Positions 8,133-18,408 are shown, counted from the first letter of the stretch. The stretch: 64,000 bases of DNA from Kitasatospora griseola (GCF_014648555.1 NZ_BMRI01000008.1:153626-217625); one strand, 5' to 3'. Numbers and translations are program-made. The notes: a model not told the origin generated them from the letters alone.

Positions 8133-8666
8133 TCAGTCGGCCAGCCTGACGGCCAGCGCATGGACCGCCGGGGCGGACGCCGCGGGCCCGAACGCCCGGT
8201 CCCGCAGCCGCAGTCCGAGCACGCTCGCCCCGAGCGCCCCGATCAGCGGGCTGTCGGCCGGCTCGCCGAGCACGGCCGCGAGCGCCCGTTCCAACGCCCG
8301 CAGGGCCTCCTCCACCAGCGCCGCGACGTCCGGGTCGGTCGGAGCCTGGTGAACCGCGGCGGACAGCAGCAGCCCGGCCGCGGCCCCGCCGTCGAACCCG
8401 CCCGCCGCCTGCGCGAGCGCCTCCGCCGGGCCGCTGGTGACGGTCAGCGCCGCCACGGTGGGCAGCACCTCGTCCTCCAAGTGGTGCCGGAGCGCGGCGA
8501 GATACAGCCCCCGCTTGCTGCCGAACACCTTGTACAGGCTGCCGCGGTGCACACCGAGGCCCTGCACCAGGTCGTCGACCGAGGTGCCGTCGTAGCCGCG
8601 TTCGGCGAACAGCACCGCGGCCCTCCGGATCGCCTCGGCCTCGTCAAAGGCGCGTGGTCTTCCCAT
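8133..8666 (-). CDS. TetR-family transcriptional regulator
   Basis: The ATG at 8666 gives 177 residues that begin GRPRAFDEAEAIRRAAVLF. A helix-turn-helix (TSVDDLVQGLGVHRGSLYKVF) lies near residues 30-50. The GSLYKVFGSKRGLYLAAL part matches the AcrR/TetR pattern. The C-terminal ligand domain is short (about 120 residues) and Ala/Leu-rich. Tandem imperfect palindromes lie 23-48 bases upstream of its start. It diverges from a broken methyltransferase gene, which was probably its original target, so it may now only control itself. Confidence 0.85.
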   Translation of the reverse strand: MGRPRAFDEAEAIRRAAVLFAERGYDGTSVDDLVQGLGVHRGSLYKVFGSKRGLYLAALRHHLEDEVLPTVAALTVTSGPAEALAQAAGGFDGGAAAGLLLSAAVHQAPTDPDVAALVEEALRALERALAAVLGEPADSPLIGALGASVLGLRLRDRAFGPAASAPAVHALAVRLAD

Positions 8667-8688
8667 GCCCACGACCCTAGACATTCGA

Positions 8689-8714
8689 GAACGATCGGTC
8701 AAGAACGAGCGTTC
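8689..8714. promoter_or_regulatory. tandem TetR-type operator
   Basis: Two copies of a 12-base imperfect palindrome, GAACGATCGGTC (8689-8700) and GAACGAGCGTTC (8703-8714), lie with a 14-base repeat distance just upstream of the TetR gene. Both fit GAACGANCGNTC. The placement between the regulator and the divergent methyltransferase remnant is typical of autoregulation. Confidence 0.55.
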
Positions 8715-8781
8715 CAGAACTCACGCGGCGCGGACGCCGGTTCGGACGCCGGGTTCGGGCGCCGGACGATCCGGTCGGGCC

Positions 8782-9106
8782 GTGGTCGACGAAGACGGGC
8801 ACTTCGGAGAACGCGCAGCAGAGCAGTACGACAGGTCCTCGGCGTCCGAGTTGCAGCAGGAGACCGTCGGGCGGACCGTCGACGTCCTCGCGGAACTCGC
8901 GGAACTCGCGGGCGGCGGACGGGCGATGGTGAAGCGCCTGCGCGCCAGGCCGGGCGGCGCGGAGAGCCCCGCCACCGGGTGGGCCCGCACCTCATGGCCC
9001 GACCCGCCGACCTGTGGCTCCGCCACCGCTGGGACGGCCGGACCCGCGCGCCCTCACCGGGAACAGCGCCCAGCACGTCTCGGTCCGGGAGACGCCGGCC
9101 GCCTGA
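8782..9106 (+). pseudogene. remnant of a class I SAM-dependent methyltransferase gene
   Basis: Three short coding pieces in different frames line up with one methyltransferase type. From GTG 8782, the first piece reads FGERAAEQYDRSS, then VLAELAELAGGGRAMVKRL. In intact relatives the SAM-binding strand and GxGxG loop lie between AGGGRA and MV, so they are deleted here. A second frame gives HLMARPADLWLRHRWDGRTRAP, split here as HLMARPADLW and LRHRWDGRTRAP, which fits the family C-terminal region. A third frame gives TGNSAQHVSVRETPAA and a stop at 9104-9106. At least two deletions or frameshifts have occurred and the cofactor site is lost. It diverges from the TetR gene. Confidence 0.65.
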
Positions 9107-9132
9107 CGGCCCGCGCCGTCAGGCCCGCGCCG

Positions 9133-11796
9133 TCAGGCCCGCTCCAGCAGTCCGGCCAGGACTCTCGCCTCCGCAGCCAGCTTGCTGCGCCCGCCACTTG
9201 TCGCGGCGGCCGTCACTGCCGGAATCCCCCATCTCGCCCCTGCCCGGCGCGCGCACTCCACCGCCGCCGTCAGCAGCCCTGCCGCGCCCGCCGGCGGGCG
9301 GCCGTCGAGCAGTGCGGGCAGGACGCCGGCCAGCACCGTCCAGGCGAGCCTCGGCGCGCCCGCGTCGGCGAGTTCGGTGCAGGTGGCGGCGAGGCGGTTC
9401 GGTTTGACCGCGCCCACGCGCAGCAGTTCGCCGGTCTCGTGGCCGAGCAGCGTCGCGTCGAGCGCGGACTGCGCGGCCAGCAGCAGCACGGCGTCGACGG
9501 CGGCGGTGCGGTCCTCGGGGAAGGCCGCGCCGAGGCCGTAGGCGAGGGCCTGGTGGACGGCGAAGCCGGCCGGGCCGCCCGCCTCCGCGAGCAGCGGGAG
9601 CAGTTGGGGGTAGCCGCGGACCGGCGACGAACCGGCGGAGTCGGCGAGTTGGCCGATGAGGCGGACGGCGAGTTCCTCGCGGTGGTGCGGCAGGACGGCG
9701 AGCCAGCGGGCGTCCGGCATGGAGTGCTCGACCTCGGAGCACCGGTGGAACCGCTCGGTGGGGCCGAGCAGCGCCCGGACCGGATCCGGCACTCCGCCCT
9801 CGGGCCGCACGCCGGGCGCGCCGGATCCGGGCACCCCGAGCATCGACAACTCGCCGTCGCCGAGGCCGGGTTGTTCGCAGAAGCGGCGGTACTCGGTCAT
9901 CCGCACCCCGGGCCGCGCCGTCCCGGCGGGGATCGGCGTGGCGGCCTGCCGGGGCAGCCCGCCGGCCCGCAGCCAGGCGGCCAGCCGCGCGCCCGCCGGG
10001 GAGGCGAGGCCGCCCGCCCCGGCGTCCGAGGTGCCGTCAGGGACGGTGCGCAGCAGGGCCTGGGCGAGGTCGACCGGGCCGGGTTCGAGACCGAGTTCCT
10101 CGTACCGGCGAAGGCGCGCCACCAGCTCGCCGGGGTCGAGCGCGCCGTTCCGGCGGGTGGGGGTGGAGAGCAGCAGGGGGACGGGGTCGCCGGTCAGCCG
10201 CCAGGCGGTCTCCTCCAGTCGGGCGGCGATCAACCCGCCCACGCCGCCGCGCAGTTCCCAGGTCCGGAACGGGCTGGCCTTGGGCGTCGTCAGGGACCGC
10301 CAGGCCCGCTGCTTGGGCAGTGCGCCGGTGACGGCTCCGGCGAGTACGCCGAGCGTCCGCCACTCGTCGGCCACGAGGACGGGGGCGAGTGCGGCGGCGA
10401 GCGCCTCCCGGTCCTGCCAGGCGTGCCGGACCAGCCCGTCCAGGACGCGTTCGAAGGCGACGCTATCGCCGTCGCCGGCCAGCGCGGCGGCGAGCTCCTC
10501 GGCGACCTCCGCGGGGCTGCCGAGCGGTGCGGGCATCGCCACCGGTCGGGGCGGCTCGGGCAGCCGGTCCCGTTCCGCCGCCGCCTCCTCCGACTCGACG
10601 TGAATACCGAGCAGTTGAGCCGCTGTCTCGGCGTGCGCGGGGTCCAGCGAGAGGGCGGCCGCCCGCAGCTCGACCAGCAACCGGCCGCGCACGCCCGCGA
10701 CATGGCGGCCGGTCACTTTCAGCGCCTGGCCCTGGAGTTGCCGGTCCGGGTGCCCGTAGCCCTGCGCGACGGCCCGCAGCGCGAGTTCCGGTGCTCGCGC
10801 CGCCACCCGGTCCAGCCAGGCCAGTTGGGCCCGCACGAGCTTCTTCTCCGGCCGGGCGAGCAGCACCTCGGCGGATTCGGCCACCGTCGCGTCGTCGAGC
10901 CGCCCGGCCCGGTCGAGGGCGATCAAGCAGTCCTGCGCGTACCCGGCGAGCGGCGAGGCGGCGTCCAGCAGGGCGGTCAACGCCCGCAGGTTCGCGGCGA
11001 GTTCGTCATCCGACGGGGCGAGTGCGCGGACCACCGCGAGGTAGCTGCGCAGCTCCCCGGCCCCGCCGCCGCGCACCAGCCGGGCGAAGCCGCGGGCGAC
11101 CAACTCGCCGCGGTCGACGACCTGTTCGTCGGCGAGCCGGGCGAGGACGCCGGGCCAGCGCTGGGCGTCCTCCTTGGCGACCCACGGCCCGGAGAGCAGC
11201 CCGGCGGTGTCGGCGTCGAAGACCAGCGGGGCGAGGACGGGGGTGAAGCCGTCCTGCACGAGCCGCGCGTACAGGTCGATGCCGGGCGGCAGTCGCGGCT
11301 CCCCGTGCCGGGGCCGCGGGTCGCCGCGGTCGGTCATCCACTCGACGACGAACCCGGGGTCGGTCGGCGGCGGGGTGTCGCTCGCGCGCAGCAGGTGTTC
11401 GGCGATCCGGTAGGCGGTGGACGGCCCCCAGTTCTCGCGGTCACCGGGGCGGCGGGCCAGCCGCAGGGCCACCTCCCGCTGCCAGCCGGTGTCCTGACCG
11501 TCCAGCAGGCCGCCCAGCGGCGGCCGGTGCCACCGCTCGACGCCCTGGAAGTCACCGGAGCCGATCCACTCGGCCGCACCGGACGGCGCGGTGTGGCAGA
11601 CCGCCCCGGCGACCAGCAGGGCCGTCCCGGCCCCGGCCCGGGAGTGGATGCTGTCGCGCAGTTCACGCCGCAGCGCCTTCAGTCCGGGCACCTCGGCCCG
11701 CCGCTGCTGCGGCGTCAACCCACCCACCAGTCGGGCGACTTCGTCGAAGTCGGCACGGCGGATCGCCGCCACCAGGTCCGTCTCGGGCTGCTTCAC
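9133..11796 (-). CDS. DUF6493-family large helical protein
   Basis: The 887-residue protein is almost entirely Leu/Ala/Arg-rich helices in a HEAT-like arrangement. It has no signal peptide, membrane span or catalytic motif that can be recognised. Streptomycete genes of this type (DUF6493) usually sit immediately downstream of a SWIM zinc-finger gene, as here. The GTG at 11796 is chosen because GAGGAGG lies 7 bases upstream; an ATG at 11844 is open but has a Gly/Asp-rich start unlike the family. The function is unknown; cooperation with the SWIM protein in a nucleic-acid or protein complex is inferred from pairing. Confidence 0.75.
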   Translation of the reverse strand: MKQPETDLVAAIRRADFDEVARLVGGLTPQQRRAEVPGLKALRRELRDSIHSRAGAGTALLVAGAVCHTAPSGAAEWIGSGDFQGVERWHRPPLGGLLDGQDTGWQREVALRLARRPGDRENWGPSTAYRIAEHLLRASDTPPPTDPGFVVEWMTDRGDPRPRHGEPRLPPGIDLYARLVQDGFTPVLAPLVFDADTAGLLSGPWVAKEDAQRWPGVLARLADEQVVDRGELVARGFARLVRGGGAGELRSYLAVVRALAPSDDELAANLRALTALLDAASPLAGYAQDCLIALDRAGRLDDATVAESAEVLLARPEKKLVRAQLAWLDRVAARAPELALRAVAQGYGHPDRQLQGQALKVTGRHVAGVRGRLLVELRAAALSLDPAHAETAAQLLGIHVESEEAAAERDRLPEPPRPVAMPAPLGSPAEVAEELAAALAGDGDSVAFERVLDGLVRHAWQDREALAAALAPVLVADEWRTLGVLAGAVTGALPKQRAWRSLTTPKASPFRTWELRGGVGGLIAARLEETAWRLTGDPVPLLLSTPTRRNGALDPGELVARLRRYEELGLEPGPVDLAQALLRTVPDGTSDAGAGGLASPAGARLAAWLRAGGLPRQAATPIPAGTARPGVRMTEYRRFCEQPGLGDGELSMLGVPGSGAPGVRPEGGVPDPVRALLGPTERFHRCSEVEHSMPDARWLAVLPHHREELAVRLIGQLADSAGSSPVRGYPQLLPLLAEAGGPAGFAVHQALAYGLGAAFPEDRTAAVDAVLLLAAQSALDATLLGHETGELLRVGAVKPNRLAATCTELADAGAPRLAWTVLAGVLPALLDGRPPAGAAGLLTAAVECARRAGARWGIPAVTAAATSGGRSKLAAEARVLAGLLERA

Positions 11797-11929
11797 CGCT
11801 GGTCCTCCTCGATCGTCGTCCGCTCCGCCGCCACCTCGCTTCACGCCCCCGATCGCCGCGACGGCGGCCCATCACCCGGACGTCCCCGCGCGGCCCGCAG
11901 CACCTCCGGTCGCAGCACTCCGCCCCGCC

Positions 11930-13243
11930 TCATCGCGTCCCCTCCGTCGCCATCCGCACCGCCAACACATGGCTGCACGGCCCCCGGTCGCCCCGGTGCC
12001 GGGCCCACCAGCGGCAGGTGCAGCCGGCGGGGCCGTCGGCGTCGAGGCGGACGTGGTGGGCGTGGTGGGCGTGGTCGCCGACGGTGACCACGCGGATGTC
12101 GTCGGTGCGCGGGCCGACGGCCCCGGCGGCGAGCAGGTCGCGGGCGCGTCGCAGGCGGGGGTTGGCGTCCGCCACCCGATCGGCGGTGTACGGGAGTTGG
12201 CGGTGGAAGTGGGCGGCGTCGGCGAGGTCGTAGCCGATCCGGCCCGCGGTGGCGAGGTGGGCGAGGGCGGCCCGGACCCGGTCGGGGGGCAGGCCGAGGT
12301 CTGCGGAGAGGTCGATCCGGGGCTCTTCGTCGAACAGCGCCTCCAGCATCTCGGCGTCGCCGGCGGCGGTCGGCACGGCCAGCAGGTCGAGCAGGCCGCC
12401 TTCGCCGGAGAAGCCGCGGGAGGCGTCGGGCGACAGGGTGAGGGTGATCCGGCCGCCGGGCAGGGCGAGTTCCCAGGCGGAGGCGGTGGGGCCGGTGGGC
12501 GTGCCGGGTGGGCCGTAGATCCGCAGGGCGACGACGTGCCGCAGCAGCGGACGCAGGGCGGCGAGCCGTTCGGGGCCGGGCAGGCAGACGGCGCCGGGGC
12601 CGGGCCGGGAGGTGGGGCGCAGTCCGCGGCCGGTGGGCAGCACCCAGCGGACGGTGCTGCGGCCGCCGGTGGGCAGGGTGCGCAGGAAGCGGACGGCTTC
12701 GGCGGCGGGCAGTTCGGCGCGCAGGTCGAACCGGGCGGTGCGGACCTGGGTCTCGGCGAAGCCCTTGAGCCAGCGCGTCGGCAGCGGCACCTTCCGTTCG
12801 ATCAAGGTGTCCGCGCCGATGCCGACTTCGACCTCGTCCGCGCCGACGGCGAGGCTGAGCCGCTCGGACGGGGCGCGCAGCCGCAGGGCTTCGCGCAGCG
12901 GGGCGCCGATGTCGATGTTCGTGGTGCCGTGGCCGGTGGCGGCGCCGTCGAGGCCGTCGGGGAGCAGGTCGAGGCGGGCGTGCACGCCGCCGCAGCCGGA
13001 GAAGGATTCGAAGCGCAGCCGGTCGCCGTCGGCGGTGACCACGGGGTCGAGCGAGCCGGCGGCGAGCGGACGGTGGTAGCGGGCGGCGGCCACGTCGGCG
13101 ACGGCCAGCAGCGCGGCGGCGGCCGGCCCGGGGTGGCGCAGCGTGCCGTCGAAGAACGGTCCGTGCTGGGTGGCGAGTTCCAGCCGGTGCGGGCGCAGCG
13201 CGGAGAGCCTCGGGTAGCGCAGGGTGTGGACGGCCGTGGTCAT
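11930..13243 (-). CDS. SWIM zinc-finger protein
   Basis: The 437-residue protein ends in a SWIM finger. The ligands are visible in CTCRWWARHRGDRGPCSH (Cys-x-Cys then Cys-x-His) about 25 residues from the C terminus. The rest is a large domain of unknown function with mixed strands and helices. SWIM domains bind DNA or proteins; in streptomycetes this protein precedes a DUF6493 gene on the same strand. The ATG at 13243 (TTAVHTLRYPRLSALRP) is preferred; the longer open frame upstream is antisense to the thioesterase gene. The gap to the DUF6493 start is 133 bases. Confidence 0.8.
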   Translation of the reverse strand: MTTAVHTLRYPRLSALRPHRLELATQHGPFFDGTLRHPGPAAAALLAVADVAAARYHRPLAAGSLDPVVTADGDRLRFESFSGCGGVHARLDLLPDGLDGAATGHGTTNIDIGAPLREALRLRAPSERLSLAVGADEVEVGIGADTLIERKVPLPTRWLKGFAETQVRTARFDLRAELPAAEAVRFLRTLPTGGRSTVRWVLPTGRGLRPTSRPGPGAVCLPGPERLAALRPLLRHVVALRIYGPPGTPTGPTASAWELALPGGRITLTLSPDASRGFSGEGGLLDLLAVPTAAGDAEMLEALFDEEPRIDLSADLGLPPDRVRAALAHLATAGRIGYDLADAAHFHRQLPYTADRVADANPRLRRARDLLAAGAVGPRTDDIRVVTVGDHAHHAHHVRLDADGPAGCTCRWWARHRGDRGPCSHVLAVRMATEGTR

Positions 13244-13323
13244 GGACGGAACGCTAACGATCACCCCCGACAGGCGATCGCCCCGGACAGCGCGACGTGA
13301 TCCGTTCCACATCCGCTCAACAC

Positions 13324-13337
13324 TGCAACGTGTTCTA
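13324..13337. promoter_or_regulatory. KstR-type operator in front of the thioesterase gene
   Basis: TGCAACGTGTTCTA is, on the complementary strand, TAGAACACGTTGCA. This fits TNNAACNNGTTNNA, the published binding consensus of the TetR regulator KstR, at every fixed position. It ends two bases before the ATG of the thioesterase gene. A KstR-like regulator gene lies just downstream of that gene. Confidence 0.55.
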
Positions 13338-13339
13338 GC

Positions 13340-14260
13340 ATGTGCCGCGTGACTCCGAGCTCCCCGACCGACGCCCCCTCCTTCACCGACCTGCTCGGCA
13401 TCGAGGAGCTGGACGAGAACCTGTTCCGGGGGCACTGTCACGCCGGTGCGCCGCTGCGCGCGTTCGGCGGCCAGGTGGCGGCGCAGGCGCTGACGTCGGC
13501 GGGGCGGACGGTGGAGCCGGCCCGGCGGGTGCACAGCCTGCACGGGTACTTCCTGCGGCCGGGCGATCCGCGCCGTCCGATCGTCTACCAGGTGGACCGG
13601 GCCCGGGACGGGAACTCGTACGCGACCCGGCGGGTGACGGCTCTCCAGCGCGGTGAGGCGATCTTCACCATGTCGGCGTCGTTCAAGCGCCCGGAGTCCG
13701 CGGGCGACCGTCAACGCACCATGCCGCCGGTGCCCGGCCCGGAGGAGCTGCCGGACCCGTACCTGGCCTGGCAGCGCGACGCGCCCGAGGAGTACGAGCA
13801 GTCGGCGATCTTCCGTGCCCTGCGGATGCGGTTCGTCCCGGCGGGCGCGCCCGGCCTGCCGCCGGAACTGCCGGGGATGCCGCAGCAGTTCGTCTGGCTG
13901 CGGACGGCCGCCGGGCTGCCGGCCGACGATCCGCTGCTGCAGGTGTGCGCGCTCACCTACCTCTCGGACCTGACGTTGGCGTCCACCACGGCGCTGCACC
14001 TGCAGCCGCACCGGGTGCACCGGGTGGCGGAGTCGCGGGTGGCGCTGGCCTCGCTGGACCACGCGATGTGGTTCCACCGCCCGTTCCGCGCCGACGAGTG
14101 GCTGCTGTTCGCGCAGCGCAGCCCGTCGGCGTCGGACGGCCGGGGGCTGGCGATGGGCGAGTTCTACGACCGGGACGGGGCGCTGGTGGCGTCGGCCGTG
14201 CAGGAGACCCTGCTGCGCGAGCTGCGGCCCAGGGTCCCGGGGGCGCCGAAGTCGGCCTGA
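13340..14260 (+). CDS. tesB: acyl-CoA thioesterase II (TesB family)
   Basis: The 306-residue protein has the double hot-dog layout of TesB. The N-terminal half carries LFRGHCHAGAPLRAFGGQVAAQ (shown as LFRGHCHAG and RAFGGQVAAQ) and VHSLHGYFLRPGDP; the C-terminal half has LTYLSDLTLASTTAL and ASLDHAMWFHRPFRADEWLLF. It hydrolyses acyl-CoA to free acid and CoA in the cytoplasm. Asp in LSDLTL and DHAMWFH matches catalytic positions of the family. ATG 13340 or GTG 13349 may be used; neither has a good ribosome site, and the operator abuts the ATG, so a near-leaderless transcript is possible. Control by the KstR-like repressor is inferred. Confidence 0.9.
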   Translation: MCRVTPSSPTDAPSFTDLLGIEELDENLFRGHCHAGAPLRAFGGQVAAQALTSAGRTVEPARRVHSLHGYFLRPGDPRRPIVYQVDRARDGNSYATRRVTALQRGEAIFTMSASFKRPESAGDRQRTMPPVPGPEELPDPYLAWQRDAPEEYEQSAIFRALRMRFVPAGAPGLPPELPGMPQQFVWLRTAAGLPADDPLLQVCALTYLSDLTLASTTALHLQPHRVHRVAESRVALASLDHAMWFHRPFRADEWLLFAQRSPSASDGRGLAMGEFYDRDGALVASAVQETLLRELRPRVPGAPKSA

Positions 14261-14327
14261 GCCGGGAGCGACCGTCACTGACCGGTGACCTGTCGCGTCA
14301 TACCGCGGCGAGGGGCCGCCCCGTATC

Positions 14328-14966
14328 ATGGTTCGGGTGACCAAGGTTGACCTGTCACCTCGTCCGGTGGAGGCGATGTCCCCCCGTCAGCTCGAACGCC
14401 GCGGCTCCCTCCTGTCCGCCGCCCTGGCTCTGGTGACCGAGATCGGCGTGGAGCGGCTCCAGATGAAGCAGGTGTCGGAGCGTTCGGGGGTGGCTCTCGG
14501 GACCGCCTACCGGTACTTCTCCTCCAAGGACCATCTGCTGGCCGCGGCGATGGCGGACTGGCATCGACTGCTGCTCGCCGACCTGGTGGGCGAGGTGGGG
14601 GCGGGGCGCAGCGCCTCGCCGACCGAGCGGGCGGTGCGGTTCGTTCGCCGGGGGATGCGGGCGTACCAGCGGCAGCCCGAGCTGGCCCGGCTGCGGGTGG
14701 CGGTGGCGACGTCCACGGATCCGTTCGCCAGCGAGGCCCTGCAGGGGCTGGCCCGGGCGGACCGGGCGGCGCTGGGCGCGGTGCTGCCGGAGGTCCCGCC
14801 GGGTTCCGGGGAGTTGGTGCGGCACATGGTGGGGCACGCCTGGCAGGGCGAGTTGACGGCCTGGGTGACCGGCCGGTCCACCCTGGACGACGCCCGGACC
14901 CGGCTGGAGGAGATGGTCCGGCTGGTGCTGGGCCCGTACGAGCCGCCGCCGGTGCCGACCGCCTGA
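14328..14966 (+). CDS. TetR-family regulator, KstR-like
   Basis: The 212-residue protein has QLERRGSLLSAALAL and the helix-turn-helix MKQVSERSGVALGTAYRYFSS (about residues 46-66). Its C-terminal helices end HAWQGELTAWVTGRSTLDD and RLEEMVRLVLG, which resembles the end of mycobacterial KstR. KstR is a repressor that binds CoA thioesters and controls lipid and steroid catabolism. An exact KstR-type motif precedes the adjacent thioesterase gene, supporting a lipid-CoA sensing role. ATG 14328 or GTG 14337 could start translation. The assignment to KstR rather than a related TetR group is tentative. Confidence 0.7.
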   Translation: MVRVTKVDLSPRPVEAMSPRQLERRGSLLSAALALVTEIGVERLQMKQVSERSGVALGTAYRYFSSKDHLLAAAMADWHRLLLADLVGEVGAGRSASPTERAVRFVRRGMRAYQRQPELARLRVAVATSTDPFASEALQGLARADRAALGAVLPEVPPGSGELVRHMVGHAWQGELTAWVTGRSTLDDARTRLEEMVRLVLGPYEPPPVPTA

Positions 14967-15039
14967 CGCCGGGCCGGCTGCGCGGGCCCTCGGCGTGCCG
15001 CCTACCGGCGGGCGGGCGTTTGTGGACATAGTGCCTCAT

Positions 15040-16695
<1,656 letters not shown>

Positions 16696-16702
16696 ACCGG
16701 CC

Positions 16703-16721
16703 CCGCCGCGGCCCGCGGCGG
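16703..16721 (+). terminator. probable terminator after the BCCT gene
   Basis: A hairpin CCGCCGC-GGCCC-GCGGCGG begins 8 bases after the stop codon, followed by CTTTCCC. Confidence 0.5.
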
Positions 16722-17014
16722 CTTTCCCGGCGGCCCGTGCGGCGTCCGGGCGAGCGGCAACTCGCCCGGCTTTACCAAGAGTTCGTAATGGTCAAAGCCG
16801 TCGCGGGACGGTGGCAGGCTGATCCGGGTCGGACTCCACGCCGAGCGGCGGGCCGGGCGGCCGTCATCCGCCCGCGCCCGCCGATCCCCCTCTCCGCGCA
16901 CCCGTCAGCCCGGGCGTCCGCCACCCGGACCTGCCGCCCGGGTCCACCCGCCGCCACGCCCGCTGCCCTTCCGCCGCACGTCCCGCCGAACACCCCTCGA
17001 AAGCCCCGCCCCCC
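16722..17014. other. intergenic stretch without a convincing gene
   Basis: About 290 bases of mostly C-rich sequence separate the BCCT terminator from the BASS transporter. No frame shows a plausible protein. A somewhat AT-richer patch (16766-16800) could hold the transporter promoter, but no consensus stands out. Confidence 0.4.
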
Positions 17015-18124
17015 ATGCGCCCGTTCTGCACCGCCCTCGACCGCGCCCTGCGCCGCCGTCTCGCCGCCGCCACCGTGGCAGCCTGCCTGCTGGGCGCGCT
17101 GCTGCCCGCCGCGGCGGGGGAGATCCGGCACTGCCGGGCGGCGGGGGTGACGGTGCCGATGCTGATGCTGGTGGCGGCGATGTTCATCGGCGGGTTCGAG
17201 ACCCGGGCCGCGGACGTCGGCCGGGCGCTGCTGCGGCCCGGGCTGCTGCTGGCGGGGCTGGGGGTGGCGCTGGTGCTGCGGGCGGTGGTGCTGCTCGGCG
17301 CGGAGCGGGCCGCCGCCGGGTGCTGGCCGGACGTCCGGGAGGCCCGTTGGCTGGTGGTCGGGCTGGCGCTGACGGCCGCGATGCCGGTCGCCGGCGCCGC
17401 CCAGACCTGGGGCGCCCGGGTGGGCGGGGACGCGCCGCTCGGCCTCGGCCTGGTCCTCGTCACCACGCTGCTCAGCCCGCTCACCACCCCGCTCGGCCTG
17501 GCGCTCGCCGAGGAGCCGGAGAGCGGCGGCCTGCGCCGGGTGCTGGACGCCCTCGCCCACTCCGACACCACCTGCCGGTTCATGGCGCTGTGGGTGGCGC
17601 TGCCCTGCCTGGCCGGGCTGCTGGCCCGCCGCGCCACCCGGGGTCTGCTGAGCGGTCGGCTGCGCGCCGCACTGCTGCCCCGGCTGCGGCTGGCGGGTCT
17701 GCTGAACGCCCTCGCGCTGACGTACCTGAACGCGGCGGGTGTGGCCCGGGAGATCGTGCTGCGGCCCGAGCCCCGGCTTGTCGCGGTCGCCGCCGGGTGC
17801 GGCGCGCTGGTCTGCGCCGGCCCGTTCCTGGCGGGCTGGCTGGCCACCCGCCGCTCCCCCGCCCCGCCGGCGGCCCGCACCACGCTGACCCTCGCCTCGG
17901 GTCTGAACAACACCAGCGCGGCGGCCGCGCTGGCGGGCGCCCAGTTCGGCGGCCACCCGGCCGTGCTGCTGCCGATCTTCTTCTACGGCGCGGCCCAGCA
18001 GGTGCTGGCCTCGTTCCTGCCGGGCCTGCTGCGCACACCGGCGACTCCCCTGCCGACCTGCGGCGATCGGGTCGTGGAGGTTCCGACGCCGAGATCCCTT
18101 CCGGATTTCACCCGCGTTTGGTGA
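17015..18124 (+). CDS. bile acid:sodium symporter (BASS)-family membrane protein
   Basis: The 369-residue protein has 9-10 hydrophobic segments. Features typical of the BASS fold include an early MFIGGFETRAADV motif, VTTLLSPLTTPLGLALAEEP (crossover region) and the late ASGLNNTSAAAALA followed by AVLLPIFFYGAAQQVLAS. BASS members carry organic anions with sodium. The C-terminal tail (PTCGDRVVEVPTPRSL) is hydrophilic. No neighbouring enzyme tells the substrate. Confidence 0.65.
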   Translation: MRPFCTALDRALRRRLAAATVAACLLGALLPAAAGEIRHCRAAGVTVPMLMLVAAMFIGGFETRAADVGRALLRPGLLLAGLGVALVLRAVVLLGAERAAAGCWPDVREARWLVVGLALTAAMPVAGAAQTWGARVGGDAPLGLGLVLVTTLLSPLTTPLGLALAEEPESGGLRRVLDALAHSDTTCRFMALWVALPCLAGLLARRATRGLLSGRLRAALLPRLRLAGLLNALALTYLNAAGVAREIVLRPEPRLVAVAAGCGALVCAGPFLAGWLATRRSPAPPAARTTLTLASGLNNTSAAAALAGAQFGGHPAVLLPIFFYGAAQQVLASFLPGLLRTPATPLPTCGDRVVEVPTPRSLPDFTRVW

Positions 18125-18156
18125 CCGCGTAACGCCGCCCTGTCACGCTCGCTGCC

Positions 18157-18333
18157 ATGAACGCCCGCACCATCGCGTCCGCCCCGGCCCTGCGCTTCCC
18201 GTTGCCGAAGCGCCACCGCCGGATGCTCGCCTGCGCCGCCGTCGCGGCCTCCGTCGTCCTGGGTTCCTTCGGCGTCGCCGTCACCGTGGAGACCGTCCGC
18301 CAGGGCCATGCCGTGAGCGCCGCGCAGCGCTGA
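18157..18333 (+). CDS. small single-span membrane peptide (58 aa), hypothetical
   Basis: The ATG at 18157 opens 58 codons. A basic patch FPLPKRHRR precedes one hydrophobic span (MLACAAVAASVVLGSFGVAV), and a short polar tail ends SAAQR. This positive-inside layout fits a small anchored protein. Third codon positions are strongly G/C. No good ribosome-binding site is visible and no relative is recalled, so it could be a chance frame. Confidence 0.35.
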   Translation: MNARTIASAPALRFPLPKRHRRMLACAAVAASVVLGSFGVAVTVETVRQGHAVSAAQR

Positions 18334-18408
18334 CGCTCGGCCGAACGAGTGGTGGGTCCCGGGGCCGCGGCCGATACTGAGGGTGACCGGCCAGAAGGGA
18401 GTCCCGCC

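Noticed and set aside
8665-12087. A 1140-codon plus-strand frame covering the TetR upstream region and the DUF6493 gene
   Set aside because: Beyond the methyltransferase remnant it is antisense to the DUF6493 protein and has no domain character.
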